Shown: positions 12,751 through 27,494 of the stretch, piece by piece
Layout of the letters: every line of letters begins with the position of its first letter
How positions within the stretch are numbered: position 1 is the stretch's first letter
Assembly (NCBI GenBank): GCA_963576785.1
Contig: OY756147.1
Location: 1,302,001-1,366,000, forward strand
Length of the DNA stretch: 64,000 bases
Direction: 5' to 3'
From: Chlorophyllum brunneum
Lineage: Eukaryota; Basidiomycota; Agaricomycetes; Agaricales; Agaricaceae
The notes under the pieces: model-generated
Told to the model about the DNA's origin: nothing
Seen by the model: only the letters and a program-made list of their open reading frames with translations
Databases searched by the model: none
Program-made: the position numbers and the translations under genes

Positions 12751-12779
12751 AACATTCCAGCGCCCAGCGCTGGAATGTT
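12751..12779. repeat. Perfect 13-bp inverted repeat with 3-nt loop
   Basis: AACATTCCAGCGC at 12751-12763 pairs exactly with 12767-12779 across the loop CCA. Such a tight palindrome can extrude as a cruciform or be a binding site; the role is unknown. Confidence 0.8.
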
Positions 12780-13555
12780 CACGTTACCCTCGTGTCATTG
12801 GTGCTGGTATTTTTGAAAAGCGGCGGTCTACACCCATATGTCACTTTAAGGCCACGCACAGCACTTTCGCAAAGAGGAGACGCTGTCATCGACCCAGATT
12901 ATGAGTGGCTGCAACGCCAAACAAGACCGACTAGAAGACTTGTTCCTGTAGCATATGCATGCTCGGCCACCTACGAGTACAGGCAGAACCGGGCATGCGG
13001 AGTGCCACAATTCCGCAATACCCGTCTTCCTGGCTCCATTCGACATTGATAATACCGAGGACCTGCTACGAGGCCCCGAGACAGCCTGAATGGACGCGAT
13101 ACATCATCTAGGACTCCGAAAATTATCCTTTCGCTCAATTTTCTTCGCGAAGTCAAGAAGCCATGTGGACCAAAATTGACCAGTGCCGCTCCAGGACCGC
13201 AAAGAATCATTTCTCTACTATTTTAAAATCTGTTTTAGGACCACTACTTCGGGTGAGGTTTCGCAAAAACGAAGTAAAAGCCGGTTTCTTTTCAGGAAAA
13301 GATCTGAGTATTGGACGTTGATCGGTTCGATTCAACAGATGAAAACCTCGATAAGACAATGAAAGGGGTATAACAGGGTGGGGAAGGAATGACAGAGATA
13401 AGAGTTGTATGCGTCCATACAGTGACCGTAAGGAAAATGACCCACAAAGCTACAACAATTCCTGATTAACTCAGGGGAAAAGGACATATGCGAACCATAG
13501 GGAAAACCAGACTGGTAAACAGGTTCGTGAACCTGAACCATTTTCTCACTCGACC

Positions 13556-14606
13556 TTAATCCCTCTTCTTGCCGATGAAGGTACCAAGGGGAAGGCGGAA
13601 GACGGCGACTTCCTCCACGGCGAGCATGTCAGCAAGGCCGATGTAGTAAGCGATCACGGCAGTAATAGCGCCAAGAACGCCACCAGCACGAGTTGTTCTA
13701 TGTCAGAGTGGTGTCAGCAGGTCAACTAGTCAAGGTATGTCAGCACTTACGCGACAGAGCCAGTCCACTCGCCACCGGCCAAACAAGCATAGGTGAGTGT
13801 CAGGAAAAGGAACAGGGCAATAAATGCGATGTTCTTGCGGAGCGAAACAACACTAATTTCGGGAACAGAATAAGGTCATGAGCGCAGACCAGCGGGAGTA
13901 TACTCACAAGAAGAAGAAAGTCACAAGCATCCAGGTGATAAGGTAAATGCCAAGTGCAGCTGAGAGCTCGTTCATGTTGTCTTCATATGCCGCAATAATA
14001 CCACTTCCAGGGATAAGGATGGTCGCGTAAGACATCCAGAAAGCACCGTAAGAGGTGAAGGCTTAATAAAGAAAATGGCCGATTGAGTATTTCGAATGAC
14101 AGGAACAACACATCGGAAGAGGAAGAAAAAATGGTAAGACCCTTTGTCGATGATAATATCATGTATCAACACGTCCCCGTAGCAGAGGTCGCGTCGGACA
14201 AATGAATCAATGGAATCTAGGGAGGGATATAAAAACAAACAGGGAGGTGACTTACCAGTGCCACCGAAGACATTACCCCGGGGGAACTCCCACATACCCG
14301 CAAGAAGCTGGGCGAGGCCACCGCAAAAACAGGCCATGCCTACAACCGCGTTGGGTGTTTTGACGCTGCGGGTCTGAGCATTATACAGGGAGAGGATGAG
14401 GGTGGTGGACGCGAAAGAGAAAAGTCCTCTGTCGAGTTGTACATTGGTTAGATAAAACATGTTGGGGATAACAAGAAAATTTACAGTGAAGCGGGGTTCC
14501 CAATACGCGAGGGCCTGGGGGCGGCGACCTGTTGGTAGCCATTGTATGGCTGACTGGGAGCAGTGGTCCCGACGGGAGCTTTCTCAATATCGTGTGTGGA
14601 AGACAT
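13556..14606 (-). CDS. GPR1/FUN34/YaaH family acetate transporter
   Basis: Exons are 14485-14606, 14256-14428, 13908-14061, 13751-13852 and 13556-13697, giving 230 aa. The family moves acetate, succinate or ammonium across the plasma membrane. The family signature is present as N37-P-A-S-L-G-L at the start of helix 1, with Ser in the place of the usual Pro. Six hydrophobic helices follow, including FSFASTTLILSLYNAQ, GMACFCGGLAQLLAGMWEF, ALGIYLITWMLVTFFF and IAFIALFLFLTLTYACL. The hydrophilic N-terminus of about 40 residues is typical of fungal members. Intron 2 (14062-14255) is 194 nt, much longer than the 50-60 nt norm here; the other introns are normal. Substrate not determined. Confidence 0.93.
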
Positions 14607-17600
14607 GGCTGGAAAGACGGCACGAGAAGACGCGGAGTGGAGAAAGATGGACCGAGAAGAACCAAGAGGAGGCAGGGTAAAATGAACAAGGAAGGTAAGT
14701 TATATACTTGCCAAGGCGTGATGTGAAATAATCATGGGACCCTGCCTGCTCGGCAAACAATCCACACCTTTCTCCATGTGCATCGACTAAAAAAATCGCC
14801 TGATCCCCCTCTCCAACATGTAATAATTCAACCCCTCCATTCACTGCGCCTTACGCTAGCCCCGGAGCTTAGAAGTTCCTATTACATTTGGCTCCCCAAT
14901 CCCTTCGCAGTTTGATTAACATCAGCTCCCGAGCTAACGACTGTTCAGCTCCAGGTTTGTCGTTCTATGACGCCGGTTTACCGCCTCTTCGTCGATCGCC
15001 AAGTCCGGATCCCAATTTCAGAGCTCCCTGAAGCGTTCTGCTGCGGCGTTCTGTCTGGAATGATCGCATGCGAGCCACACGTCAAGTCCCACAGTTTTCA
15101 TTTTGGGAATCAGAAGGGACACACCTTGTTGTGAAGATAAATACAGGTAGGCGGACGGGTTGATGGGGCTGGTTGATCGGCTGCCCTGACTTTGAATAAC
15201 CTTCCTATTATATCCACATGCAGTAAAAATAGATCAATGTCAGCTGTCAACCACACCGTCAACGTTTCAGCACCCAGGACTCCTCTTCCCTCCAGCTTTA
15301 TCTCCTCCACATCTCCCACCCTGCCGCGATAGGTATTACCTCTAGCAAAGTCCAAAGATGACATTTAGTCCATGAGTGACCCCATTACTTGTCAGTCAAC
15401 GATCAGCCAGTAAATATTCACATGTGGAGCACTCTTCTCGAGTGAGTGGTTTTACCGATCCATACACGGATCAACTAGCGCTTGTCTGGGTGGGCTCACG
15501 GCTCAACACCCACGTCATGACTAATATTCCTGAGATACAATGATTTCACCTAGGTTAGAGGCCTTGTGCGATCTGTTGGAAGAGCCCGAGCACTGGAGAC
15601 CATGAATTGGCTGGTTCACAGCTCCGATGGACCTCACCACCTCCGTCAAAAGTTGGGTTCCCAAAATGCCCTGTAATACGCACTATTGGCATTTAGCACC
15701 ATTGCCTCAAATCGGTTCATGGACAAGTACTAACGAGTCTATACACCTTCCCGTCGAGTTTCATATTCAATTGGCTCCCGCTCATACAATAAATTATGAG
15801 CGCCAAATCGCCGCCAATTCCTTGCACTAGTGGACGTGATTTAATCACGATCAAGTGAACCTTATCCTCTTCCCGTCCGAAATCCGAGCATATTCACCTC
15901 CTCTGTTCACTTGTTGACAGATAGCTTAACCTAGGACAAGTTGTGTGCATCTGCTTGGTAGACCGCCCAGACCATGAGGTCATGACAGCATCACACCATA
16001 ACTCACATAGACGGAGACGCGCTACTTACGGATGGAGAACAATGTAACATCAAGCAGGGTCGGGGGAGTTGGACGCGAAACGCAAGAGTCTGAGGCATGT
16101 CGGTATAATATTTACTTGGACTTTGATACGGTTATCAACGCCCAGACCTGGAGAAAACGAGCAATAGTATGTAGATAGCTTCCTGCGGCCTCGGTCAAGA
16201 GCCAGAAATCATCTTCCCCGAGCCCCCCATTTCCCACTCAAAGACTCAACCAAAGGATAAGATGACGCGTGTCACCGGCAACCGAATACCCTCACATGAG
16301 TTTGCATGGGGTGTCTCTCTTTACGAAATTCAGCAATTCGGGGCTATCAGTCTCCCCATGAGTCTTCCCAAGGTACAGCCTCCAACTCCTCAAGCCTTGC
16401 TATCCCATCTTAGCAGATCCCCGAGCCCCGCCGTAGCCAACCCCTTCGGAATGAGGATATTCCAAGAGCGTGATTCCGTCACCCACGGTGCTCACCAAGC
16501 TCGAGCTGGAAAGTGTGTACTCATATCTAATCAGACACACCAGCATGACCTCATTGAAGAGGATCACACCCTGAAGCACCAACACTCTATCACTCTATCT
16601 TAAGATCTTCCCTACAATGAGCTCGGCCTAAGAGAAGCTCTGACACCCGAGTTAAGACAAGTTAGACTTCGCTTGGGAGTGTGACAAGTGAAGACACCCA
16701 ATTACGGCCCGCTTCAAGATCACCACGCGTTCGAACACGAGGAACTTAGTAAGGGTTATATTTGTGTTTTCGGTGTTCAGTAAATACGAAAGTCTGGTGG
16801 AGTCTTGGAGGGCATAACATTCTTAAAAGTTGAGCCGTTGATTCGGTCTTGAAGAAATCGTTACCGATGCCCGGAGGCGGACTTGTGCCAACGGGATAGA
16901 GGCTCCCTGGCGTAATTCCTGTTGTCGGGTCCACTGTCCGCCCTGGCACGCTCCGGACTCCCCTTGAGCAGAGGGCGCTTGATCAAATCCTACAGGCAGC
17001 TCTTTTCTCACGGATCTGCCTCCCCCCCGAGTATTTCTAGAAAGTTATAGGTCTGTTCAGCCTCTGCAGCCAGGAATCTGAGGGCAAGATATGGGCAAAG
17101 CGGAACAAATGAGGTACTTTAATTACAAGAATAAGCCCCGGCTACAGTCCCTTTGACGCCCCCAGTCCCACCAACTCGTTGAAATCCACTGGCAGGAGCG
17201 GGGACGTCTTCTGGTCATCAGCTTATTAACGGATCACTGCTTATCGATTATCACTATCAGCAAACTCCGTTGATTGCCCAACCGGCGTCACTTCGAGTAT
17301 CATGATTTACCAGGACGGATGGAAGGTACGGGCCGTAGGGTGGCACTTACTCGAAGTTGACGTCTTCTCTGTCATCGCGTCTTTTGATGTCCCACTGATT
17401 GTGACCAGCGCTCAATGACGGTCAACCTTCTGTACTACCTATCGGTTCCGCCAAGATGATCAAAGAATTTCTGATTTCAGTCCAGGCTCTGAAATCGTTC
17501 TCAAGATCTCCTGTTTCCTCATTTCGGACTGGTGAAGAATGCTGGTTCACGATTTATGAGCAAGGCAAAGCATCAGAAGTATAAGCGTCCGTGGGCCATT

Positions 17601-18740
17601 CCCGGAGTCAACGACGATGAAGGTGGAGAAAAGACTCGTGCCATATTTCCCTATCCCTCCCTTGTATCTGATTTTTGATCAGCATGCATGGCGCTGAGCG
17701 AGAGTTGGCCTTGCGCTGAGGCACTGTCCAAAGGCTTTGTTGGTGGAATTGGCGTGCAGTCTCTGGTTGCACCGATACTGAACACAGTGGGATCATTCAT
17801 AATAGCGATCCAAGGATTGCTCGAGCTTCGTTGGCGCAAACCTATGGACAATCGTATTAAGAGCTGTCGCATACCCAGGACGGTTCCGTGGCCTTACGAA
17901 GCCTGGACAGGGGATAACTGAAGGATTGATCCAGGGCCACAGGCACAATAGCCACGATAACGTGAGTTGAACGAAAGAAAAATATAAGAAGAGAAGGGTG
18001 TTGAGGAGGTACTAAAGGTAGGGGGAAATCGCAGGTGCCCTGAGCGCCAAGGATCTCCTCAAAATATCCTATGGGGGAGGTAGGGCGAACATTCTGAGAG
18101 CTATTGGTTGATTGTCTAACATCTAGCGATTGTAACAGAGTGGTGAACACGAACTTTTCAGAGGGCTAGGAGATGTGAAAAGCATAATTCAGAGGCTCCC
18201 AAACCCACTGAACGATGTGGATGGGCATATAAGGCGGGAATGTAGTTTGGGCCACTCATCGTCATGAGTCAAAGCCACGCAAACAACACCATTACGCGAC
18301 TGGCGGAAGGCCGTTTATAGTCTCGCCATTTTCCGTGCCTTTCGTGCAGAACCAACCTACGTTATCCGGAGATGACGGTCGAAAGGAGAGAACCGTATAA
18401 GGCCTGCAGATTTGACAATCGATCTATCACCCGTGAATCGTGCCGGTTTGAAATATTGCCTGGACGCAGTCAAAACCTTGAGCATGAGTAGCAAGGTCCC
18501 TCGGACACATTGGAGTATTTGGGGGGTCTTGAGTAGCAAATAGCCGCGGCGGCTCCCAGGACAAAATGGAATGGCTTAACGTAGTAGAGATCGCTCGCCT
18601 CGCCCAACCCTTCTATCTTACCATTATCCACAGCCCAATATAACGGCATTTACATGGGATAATCGGGGTCCCTATACAACATCACGATGAAGGCGAAATT
18701 CTTGAATTGATTTCAGTAATGCTGTTTAATGATATGACAC
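14607..18740. other. Long gene-poor stretch
   Basis: About 4.1 kb in which I could support no gene. The longest open frame (16262-16603, +) has no recognisable motif and no matching exon partners. Base composition resembles other intergenic DNA here. Unannotated ncRNA or an orphan gene with many tiny exons cannot be excluded. Confidence 0.4.
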
Positions 18741-19977
18741 TCATCCGTCGGCCCAGACAAAGCTAGTGCGGGTGGGAACATCCTGGTTCCTGGCAACAAC
18801 TTCCATATTCCTACCACATTCGGTCCTCCTCAAAATGACTGTCCCCGTGGTTCCGGCAGAGCCTGCGGCGACCAGGTATTCTTCAGCTCCCCCTGAAGGG
18901 CCGAATTCCATCCCTCTAATTTGATCAAGACCCGTGTAAACATAGTTGACCAATTGCAATTGCTCATTCTCGGTGCCCTTATTCACCAACTCGAAGATCG
19001 CGATTGCATCACCACGGGGGTCTTGCACACCAGTATTTCTGTTGGAAGTATAGATATAGGGTTCTGGAAAGTTTTCTGTTGGCGTTGGGATGAGAATTTC
19101 TCCACCGGCGAAAGAAGAACCCTGTGGTGGATCAGGAGGAATGATCGATACGTCCGAGAGTATGGGAGACGTTCCGTTTGGGGCTGAGGGCATAGCTTGG
19201 ACGCTCAAGGTTGAGGTAAGCTCATGAAGAATGAACAATCGATCGCCTAAGTTAAGGTTAGTCCAACGCATTGCTCCCAGCAAGGGGGCACACATACTGT
19301 AAATTGCCATGTGGCGTGGTCCACTACCAGCAGGTTGAGAGATGACGCCTTGAATAACATATGTTCCAGAATTGGTTTCCTCTTGTGCTAGCCGCCAAAT
19401 GACGTTTCCCCCCTATTCGAGTCTTTGGTTATCATGTCTCCCCATTACAAAGAAGTTGCTTACCAGGTCTGACACTAAAACCTCGTTATCGTGTTCGAGT
19501 ACCATATGGGGGTGTGAAGGGGCGCCGGAGACTCGAGGGAAAGATATGGGGGTCGCATTTCTCTCGAAGAGAAGGGGAGAACTCGTGGTAGGAACAAACA
19601 ATCCGTTTCCAGTATTGTAATTCATTATAGCAACTTCGCCCGTCGAAAGTGCTGCCGCAAAAGCAGGATTACCGCCATCACTGGGCACAGTGTCTTGGGG
19701 GCCCGACAGCGTTCCATTTGCATTGATCACGAAAGATTGTAGGACACCAGGAAACACCTCGTTGACCGCGCTAAAAAAGCCTGTCAAAGGATATATTGGA
19801 AGAAAGGACGGGCACCAACTAGAGTATGCTAGTATTCGTTGGATGCAGAGAGATCCACGAAGGATTACTTCCCGTTGGGGAACGACCGGTTACGGATAAG
19901 GAAGATGCCTGGCTATCAAATAGATAAGTCGCAATAAAAACGTCGTAGCCACCAGCAAGTATCTTGAAGGAAACCAT
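18741..19977 (-). CDS. Lactonase family, 7-bladed beta-propeller protein
   Basis: Exons are 19820-19977, 19464-19770, 19298-19412 and 18741-19246, giving 361 aa. It matches the family of 6-phosphogluconolactonase-like and carboxy-muconate-cyclase-like propellers (PF10282). Visible marks are PSWISLHPT near the N-terminus, YAVNEV, SHPHMVLEHDNEVLVSDL, QPAGSGPRHMAIY, RLFILHELTSTL and a final YLVAAG blade. Muconate-type enzymes open rings in aromatic catabolism, which would suit a lignin degrader, but the exact substrate cannot be read. Intron 3 (19247-19297) is 51 nt, a multiple of three with no in-frame stop, so a retained form would encode a 17-residue insert; the strong family match across the splice supports removal. 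No signal peptide is obvious, suggesting a cytosolic enzyme. Confidence 0.88.
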
Positions 19978-20328
19978 TCTCTCGAATTCTGAAGGAGAAG
20001 GTAGAAGCTTCCTGAATACTCATATTTAAGGATTCTGCGAAGGTCCTAAATGGAATTTGGCGCTAGTTGCCATGTTACTTCTTGGATCTCGTTCGAATGA
20101 TCGCTTCGGAAGCCGGAGAGTGGTTAGCTGAAAGTCGGTAGCGGAGGAACGACGGTAAAATAAAGCGCTCAGCATATCCTGCGTCACGATGGAGAAAATA
20201 CATCCGTGATTTACAGCACGTCATTGCGGTGGAGGTGCGGGTGGTGGAGTCGGGAGCCATGAGGTCAATTCCTTTATGTAAAGCACTTCTCGGTGAAAAA
20301 CAAGTACTTGAGAAAGCTGGTTGTATAG
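19978..20328. other. Intergenic, lactonase promoter
   Basis: This lies between the lactonase start and the stop of the F-box-like gene, both on the minus strand. No gene or repeat was recognised. Confidence 0.5.
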
Positions 20329-21467
20329 TCAATCGGGTTGGCTCTGAGGAGTCTGTGTCATTCCTTGCTCAGATCCGAAATCCGAGTCCGAGTCCGAATC
20401 CTCGAATTCCGATATTTCCTCGTCCAACTGTAGCGCTCCCGCGGTTGCCGCTGGGACAAAATGCCATTGAACGAGTCGCAGATTTGGAGGCTGGTGCCAT
20501 TTGTGTTCCTTACCATCGGCGGATTGAAACACCCCGCTTTTCTTCCTCGAGGTGTAAGCGTCTATGAATGTGGGATCCGTAAAGAGAAGTCTGATACAAA
20601 GATCACACTCCCCTACCCACAATTTTTCGTTGTGATTTTGGGATATCGAGGTATATCCGGAGTTGTTAACCGGGATATGAATTGAGACGGATTCAAGGGA
20701 TTGAAGTGACATCAAGGCCCTTGAATAATGCATCTGGAGATGAGGAAATATCAGTACCCACGGAGATAGGATGCGTACTTCTGACCCACGGGTAAACCGA
20801 ATCCATTCTCATAAAGAAGCTCACGGGGGATCGGCTCGGCGAAATCCACTTGGTTAACCGTAAAGCAGAGACCACACCAGACTTTTTGCTGATACAGTAT
20901 GAGGTACTTGATAGATGGCAGACTCTGATGAATGAACATATATGCGCTGGGGTGGGGCCATCGAAGCCCACGAAGATCAAGCGTATTAATTGTGGAAGGG
21001 GCGTTGCTAAAGAGGAGATGGCTGGAAGCCTCGGAAGCGCAAGGTATTCGCTTTGACAGCCAATCAAGGCGAACCAGTTCCAACCGAGAATATCCCTCCA
21101 GATCCCAGAACGAAGTGGATTGAGAATCAAAGGTGCCTCGTTTCACGCAATGGATCTGCCTTGGAGAGCAGTACGATCAGTAAAATTCATCGCCGAGCGG
21201 AGGGAACGGATCGCACTCAACCCAGCTCTTCTTCACTTGAGGTATTTCTTTCGTCAAATTTGTTGTGCCGCAGTCGTTTTCAGTGTACAGTCGACGAAAC
21301 CATGCTTTCAATACCAAGACACGGTATGGCTTGCAGGATAAGGACAGTGGAGAAACCGAGCTCCAGGGGACTTTGCAAGCTGTTCCAATCACACGACCAT
21401 TAGTCGTAGGAGGTTCGAGAACTTTCTGAATGATTTCAGAAACGAGTTCAAGTGGTAAGGCCGTCAT
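20329..21467 (-). CDS. F-box-like protein
   Basis: Exons are 21237-21467, 20790-21155 and 20329-20733, giving 333 aa. The N-terminus (ALPLELVSEIIQKVL) has the F-box/F-box-like pattern that recruits substrates to SCF ubiquitin ligases. The middle carries Leu-rich segments with beta-strand rhythm (INTLDLRGLRW, SIKYLILYQQ, LQSLESVSIHIP), as in the many agaricomycete F-box/LRR-like proteins. The C-terminus is acidic (EFEDSDSDSDFGSE). Both introns keep phase 0 and intron 2 ends in a good TCTCCAG. The exon 1/2 junction (intron 21156-21236) is the least certain part. The substrate cannot be inferred. Confidence 0.65.
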
Positions 21468-21614
21468 GCGCTAGCGGAAAGGAGAAGCAAGTGCGCTTCT
21501 GTATGTATGACACATAGCATTATGTACAAGGCTCACACGTATCCTGCTTGGTGGCCAGCACATCGATCTGTCACCCACCGTCTTCTGATGTTAGCGCCCA
21601 GAGTCCGAGGTCCC

Positions 21615-23691
21615 TCATATCGAAAACGACATAGAGTCTCTCGTTGGTGCCATGACGCGGGCGTACTCGAGCATGAGACTGGTTTTTTGTAATCAGAAAA
21701 TGTGATGCTATCGCCGGGAAGGGGATAAGCCTCACCGGAACACATAGGCGGTCATGTCTTCCTTTCTCCAAAATCTCTGTGCCCACTGGCGGCCACTCTT
21801 GGCTATCTTCCGAGCTAGGTCGTGATGTGAACCTTTTCCATAAAGGTCTCCGCGAAAAAACAGCAATGCATCATGCGAATCTGACAGGTCAACTTGCACG
21901 GGTACATAATGGACCCATGGTTGGATGCGGTCGAGGAACCTGAGCTACCTGGTCAGCTTCCCGTGCACTTACAGGATTAGACACATACCATTCCGGATAT
22001 AATGTAGCCTTAAAGATGAGCGCATTCGAAATCATCAGCCTCTGGAAACGACTTGACCACGCATTCCCGTCCACCTGATTGACTAGCTAGTATACTTCGA
22101 AAATATGGCAAAGGTATTCATTCACTCACATCAAGGACATACTTGAACTTCGAAGCTCCTTTGGCATCTTGGAACTTTCTCCAATCAAATATGGACTCTA
22201 TCTCTTCACAGTAGTCCTCTGGACATTGCAACGGCTCACCGGCGAAGGCGATATCGAACAAGGCTGGGTTAATTTTCGACCTGGAAACACTTATCCCCTC
22301 GCCAACTGGCTCATCTCTTTTTGGCGGCGGGATCAATACATTAATTTCCCCGTCTACATGATTCGCAAAATTCATCATTCTTGGCCGTTGGGACTCCTTC
22401 CACCGAGTTTGTGCCGTCTGCCACATTCCCGTATTACTTCCTCTCCAGGACAATCTTTCATCCGGGCGGTCATCCCATTCAGGGTTATATTCATGAGGAT
22501 GAATATCTTCCACCCATGAGAGAAGGGTGGGGATCTGAATGTCGTAATGAAGAGTTGTTGCGCAGAAGGCGAACTGGGGCACCATGGGACGGTCGGTATT
22601 TGGGGGAAAATCTCCATAGGACAAAAATTGACCGTGCATTCCTAGCAATTTAGGGTGTAGGCATGGGTCCATCGTCTTTCGGTGGTCATGAATGAAAGTT
22701 TTGTTGGTCAGTCCTTTCTGAGGTAGCCTTGTTTGATAGTTCTGGTGCTTCGGGCAAGCCGACATCCAACCCTTTGTGCTCGCTGGTGGCAGGTCTTGTC
22801 CCTTCAAACCTAAAGGCTCATTACTCAAACTGGCATTGGTATCAAGGTGTGCGGCCCGTGCTCACGCTTGTTGGACCTTGCTGCACGCAAAGCCGCTTGT
22901 TTGATGTCGTAATCAAATAATGCATACGGATTATCGAGAGGTGAGACAACTGCGCGAAAGGGTGGAATGTGTTCCTCAATAGGTTTGAGTAGCGGGAGGA
23001 TCCATTGCGAAGCACGCAGCAAGTCTGGGTCCGACAACGACTGGTTCAAAATTGTGATAGGCCCATCTCCCACCTTTCCTATTGTGAAGGATTCGACGTG
23101 GGCCTCTTGCTCCGATTGAAGTTGTTGTAGTTCCACCGGATCGAGTCCCCAGAAAGGTTCGATATCATGCCAAATTTGATCATATTCGTCTGGCAACTGA
23201 ACGTCGTGCTGTTTCACATATTCCCACCTGCAGCATGTCACCATCGTGGCGCCAGAGGGCTAAGTAAGAATTGACACTCACCATTTGTCAAAGCCCTTGG
23301 GGGGTAACCGCCCATACCGCCGTCGATATTCGTAGAAGGCTTGTTTTAAGTTCCGACTAGCGACATTTTGCTTAACATGCCACTTGTTCTCCGCCTCTGT
23401 GATGAGGTCATATATAGGGTGGGAAGCAGTTGGGCTGACCTCGAGCAATCCGTCATCCCGATAGCCGTGGGGAGTTACTGGTCTGTCCACTGTGATACTA
23501 TCTGGTTCTAAAAGACCGAGACCGCTTAGAGTGGAGGAAAGAGGACATTTGGTTTCCGTGAGTTTGGACTGATCTCGGAAGGTGAGTGTAAAAAACGGAG
23601 AATATCGAGAATAGATGATAGATATTCCAGTGAATGCCACGAGAAAAACCAAAGCGGGTTTGATGTGTTTGCGGTCGAAGCCCTTCCGCAT
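21615..23691 (-). CDS. GT90/CAP10-type glycosyltransferase, copy 1
   Basis: Exons are 23282-23691, 22877-23227, 22130-22829, 21989-22074, 21736-21939 and 21615-21678, giving 604 aa. GT90 enzymes (for example Cryptococcus CAP10/CXT1) transfer xylose or other sugars to glycans in the Golgi. The N-terminus has a type II anchor ([16 protein letters not shown]) and a stem region. Family landmarks follow: [63 protein letters not shown] [23 protein letters not shown] and LEYARVM near the end. Intron 2 starts GTCCAA, a weak 5' site, chosen because it alone keeps phase. It is a tandem paralogue of the gene at 27495-29605, with the same six-exon plan. Confidence 0.92.
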
Positions 23692-24271
23692 GAGGTATGC
23701 AAGCGGTGAAAGGGGATGAGTAATGGAGAGTCGCCCCCATGTATACGGCGCACCTTTAAGGCTAGCAAGTTATCGTGACGGCCGCGGTGGGGATACGGGG
23801 GACCAGCTATTTTTGCTCGTGTTGTGGAGCTTCGATTAATGGCATTCCAGTCAACGGGGGTGCCAAGGAACTCGTGGCTTCGTTACGACCTTCCCCGCTC
23901 TTCCGTGCATTGTCAGAATATTGTAGGACACGGAAGAGATACCCCTTCTTTTTAGTTTACATGTATGGGCGCCAACGTATTCGATGTTAGCCAAGCTTTT
24001 ATGACGATCATAGAAAGGATGAAGGAACGCATCTCCGGCGAGTGTTAATATTCGATGCTGGCAGAGGGTTCTGATTGAGTAAGGCGCCAGACTGGGCGCT
24101 TTCAGTCTCATGATGGGACAGGCCGTACACAAGGGATTATTGAATATTTTCGACCAAAACATGCCATAGATGATAAAGAAGTAGGACATACTCCACGCTA
24201 CTCCAGACAACGTCGGAGACGCCCTAGAGCGTGGTCTGCAAGAGAGGTGAATAGTATATCTTACGCAACCT
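23692..24271. other. Intergenic
   Basis: Between the GT90 copy 1 start and the GMC gene stop, both minus. It should hold the GT90 promoter. No gene was recognised. Confidence 0.5.
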
Positions 24272-26578
<2,307 letters not shown>

Positions 26579-27494
26579 TTAAAACCAAGGGATCTGAAAT
26601 GGATGGAAAGAAACAAAACCCCGTTCAATTTATACTACAGTGTCTTTCGAGTTTCAAATACAGGAATTGAAGAACGGGCAATGGGTAACGTACCAAGAAT
26701 AATTCGAGTTCAGAACGGGCTTCTCCTTGAAGTTACCCAATCGCTCACTCCAGCGTGTGCATTTGCTACATGAATCTACTCGGCACCTGTATTCAATCCC
26801 GAAGCGATATCGAATCAGGCTTCCCGTAAACGTGGTTAACGTCACTTTTGTTGAGGCTGTGCTTGGCCACTCCTGGTTGGAAATAAACTATTGGTGAGAC
26901 GATGGAAATTACTTCAGTACTCGACTTACTCTAAGACGTGTAAAAGTACTGAGAGATCCACCTAGAGCCTCAATGCAAGGGAAAAGACTGACATATAGAT
27001 GGGATTGTTAGTTCGCCGAATCCATGATCAACCAACTATTACGTTGATGCTTATCCGCAAAAACAGATCATCCTATTGGTGTCCACTGCCCAAGGTCAGA
27101 TGGTGGAGTGTCCCTACAGGAGCATGAGGCCCACCTTCAGCTGATCCTGGCTATTAAATTAACGTTGTCGAGAGAATGACACGACTGGCACGCGGAGCTC
27201 CTCGGGTTAAGACTGAAAACTTTCTCGTCAATGTGAGATTGGGGGAAGAAATCATTGAGAAAAACCGTCGGTTCGTGGAAATTTTCTGGTGGGGGCTCGG
27301 ATCGGTCGATATGCTTGGATCGCAGTGGGCTCTAAATTCATGTGGCACTATTAGGACAAGTAATTCACCTGGCCGCGGTTGAAAGTTGAATGGAATACAT
27401 CATTTACGCATGAAGGAGGTCTCACCCTGTGGTCCATGGGGCCAATTGTTATTATATTACTGAGTTGTTCAAATTTCGAAATTCCAAGGTAGTA
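26579..27494. other. Intergenic upstream of the GMC gene
   Basis: About 0.9 kb with the GMC promoter and the 3' flank of GT90 copy 2. A plus-strand open frame at 26384-26773 overlaps the GMC start region but shows no motif and is taken as a shadow. Confidence 0.5.

Larger units (their letters stand above)
10945..13555. other. Gene-poor stretch with two perfect hairpins
   Basis: No gene could be supported in 2.6 kb. Open frames such as 11416-11763 (-) and 12396-12689 (-) show no known motif and no consistent exon pattern. Two perfect inverted repeats occur, at 12175-12212 and 12751-12779, and are listed separately. Confidence 0.45.

Noticed and set aside
16262..16603. 113-codon plus-strand open frame
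   Set aside because: No motif, no partner exons and no domain pattern; consistent with chance.
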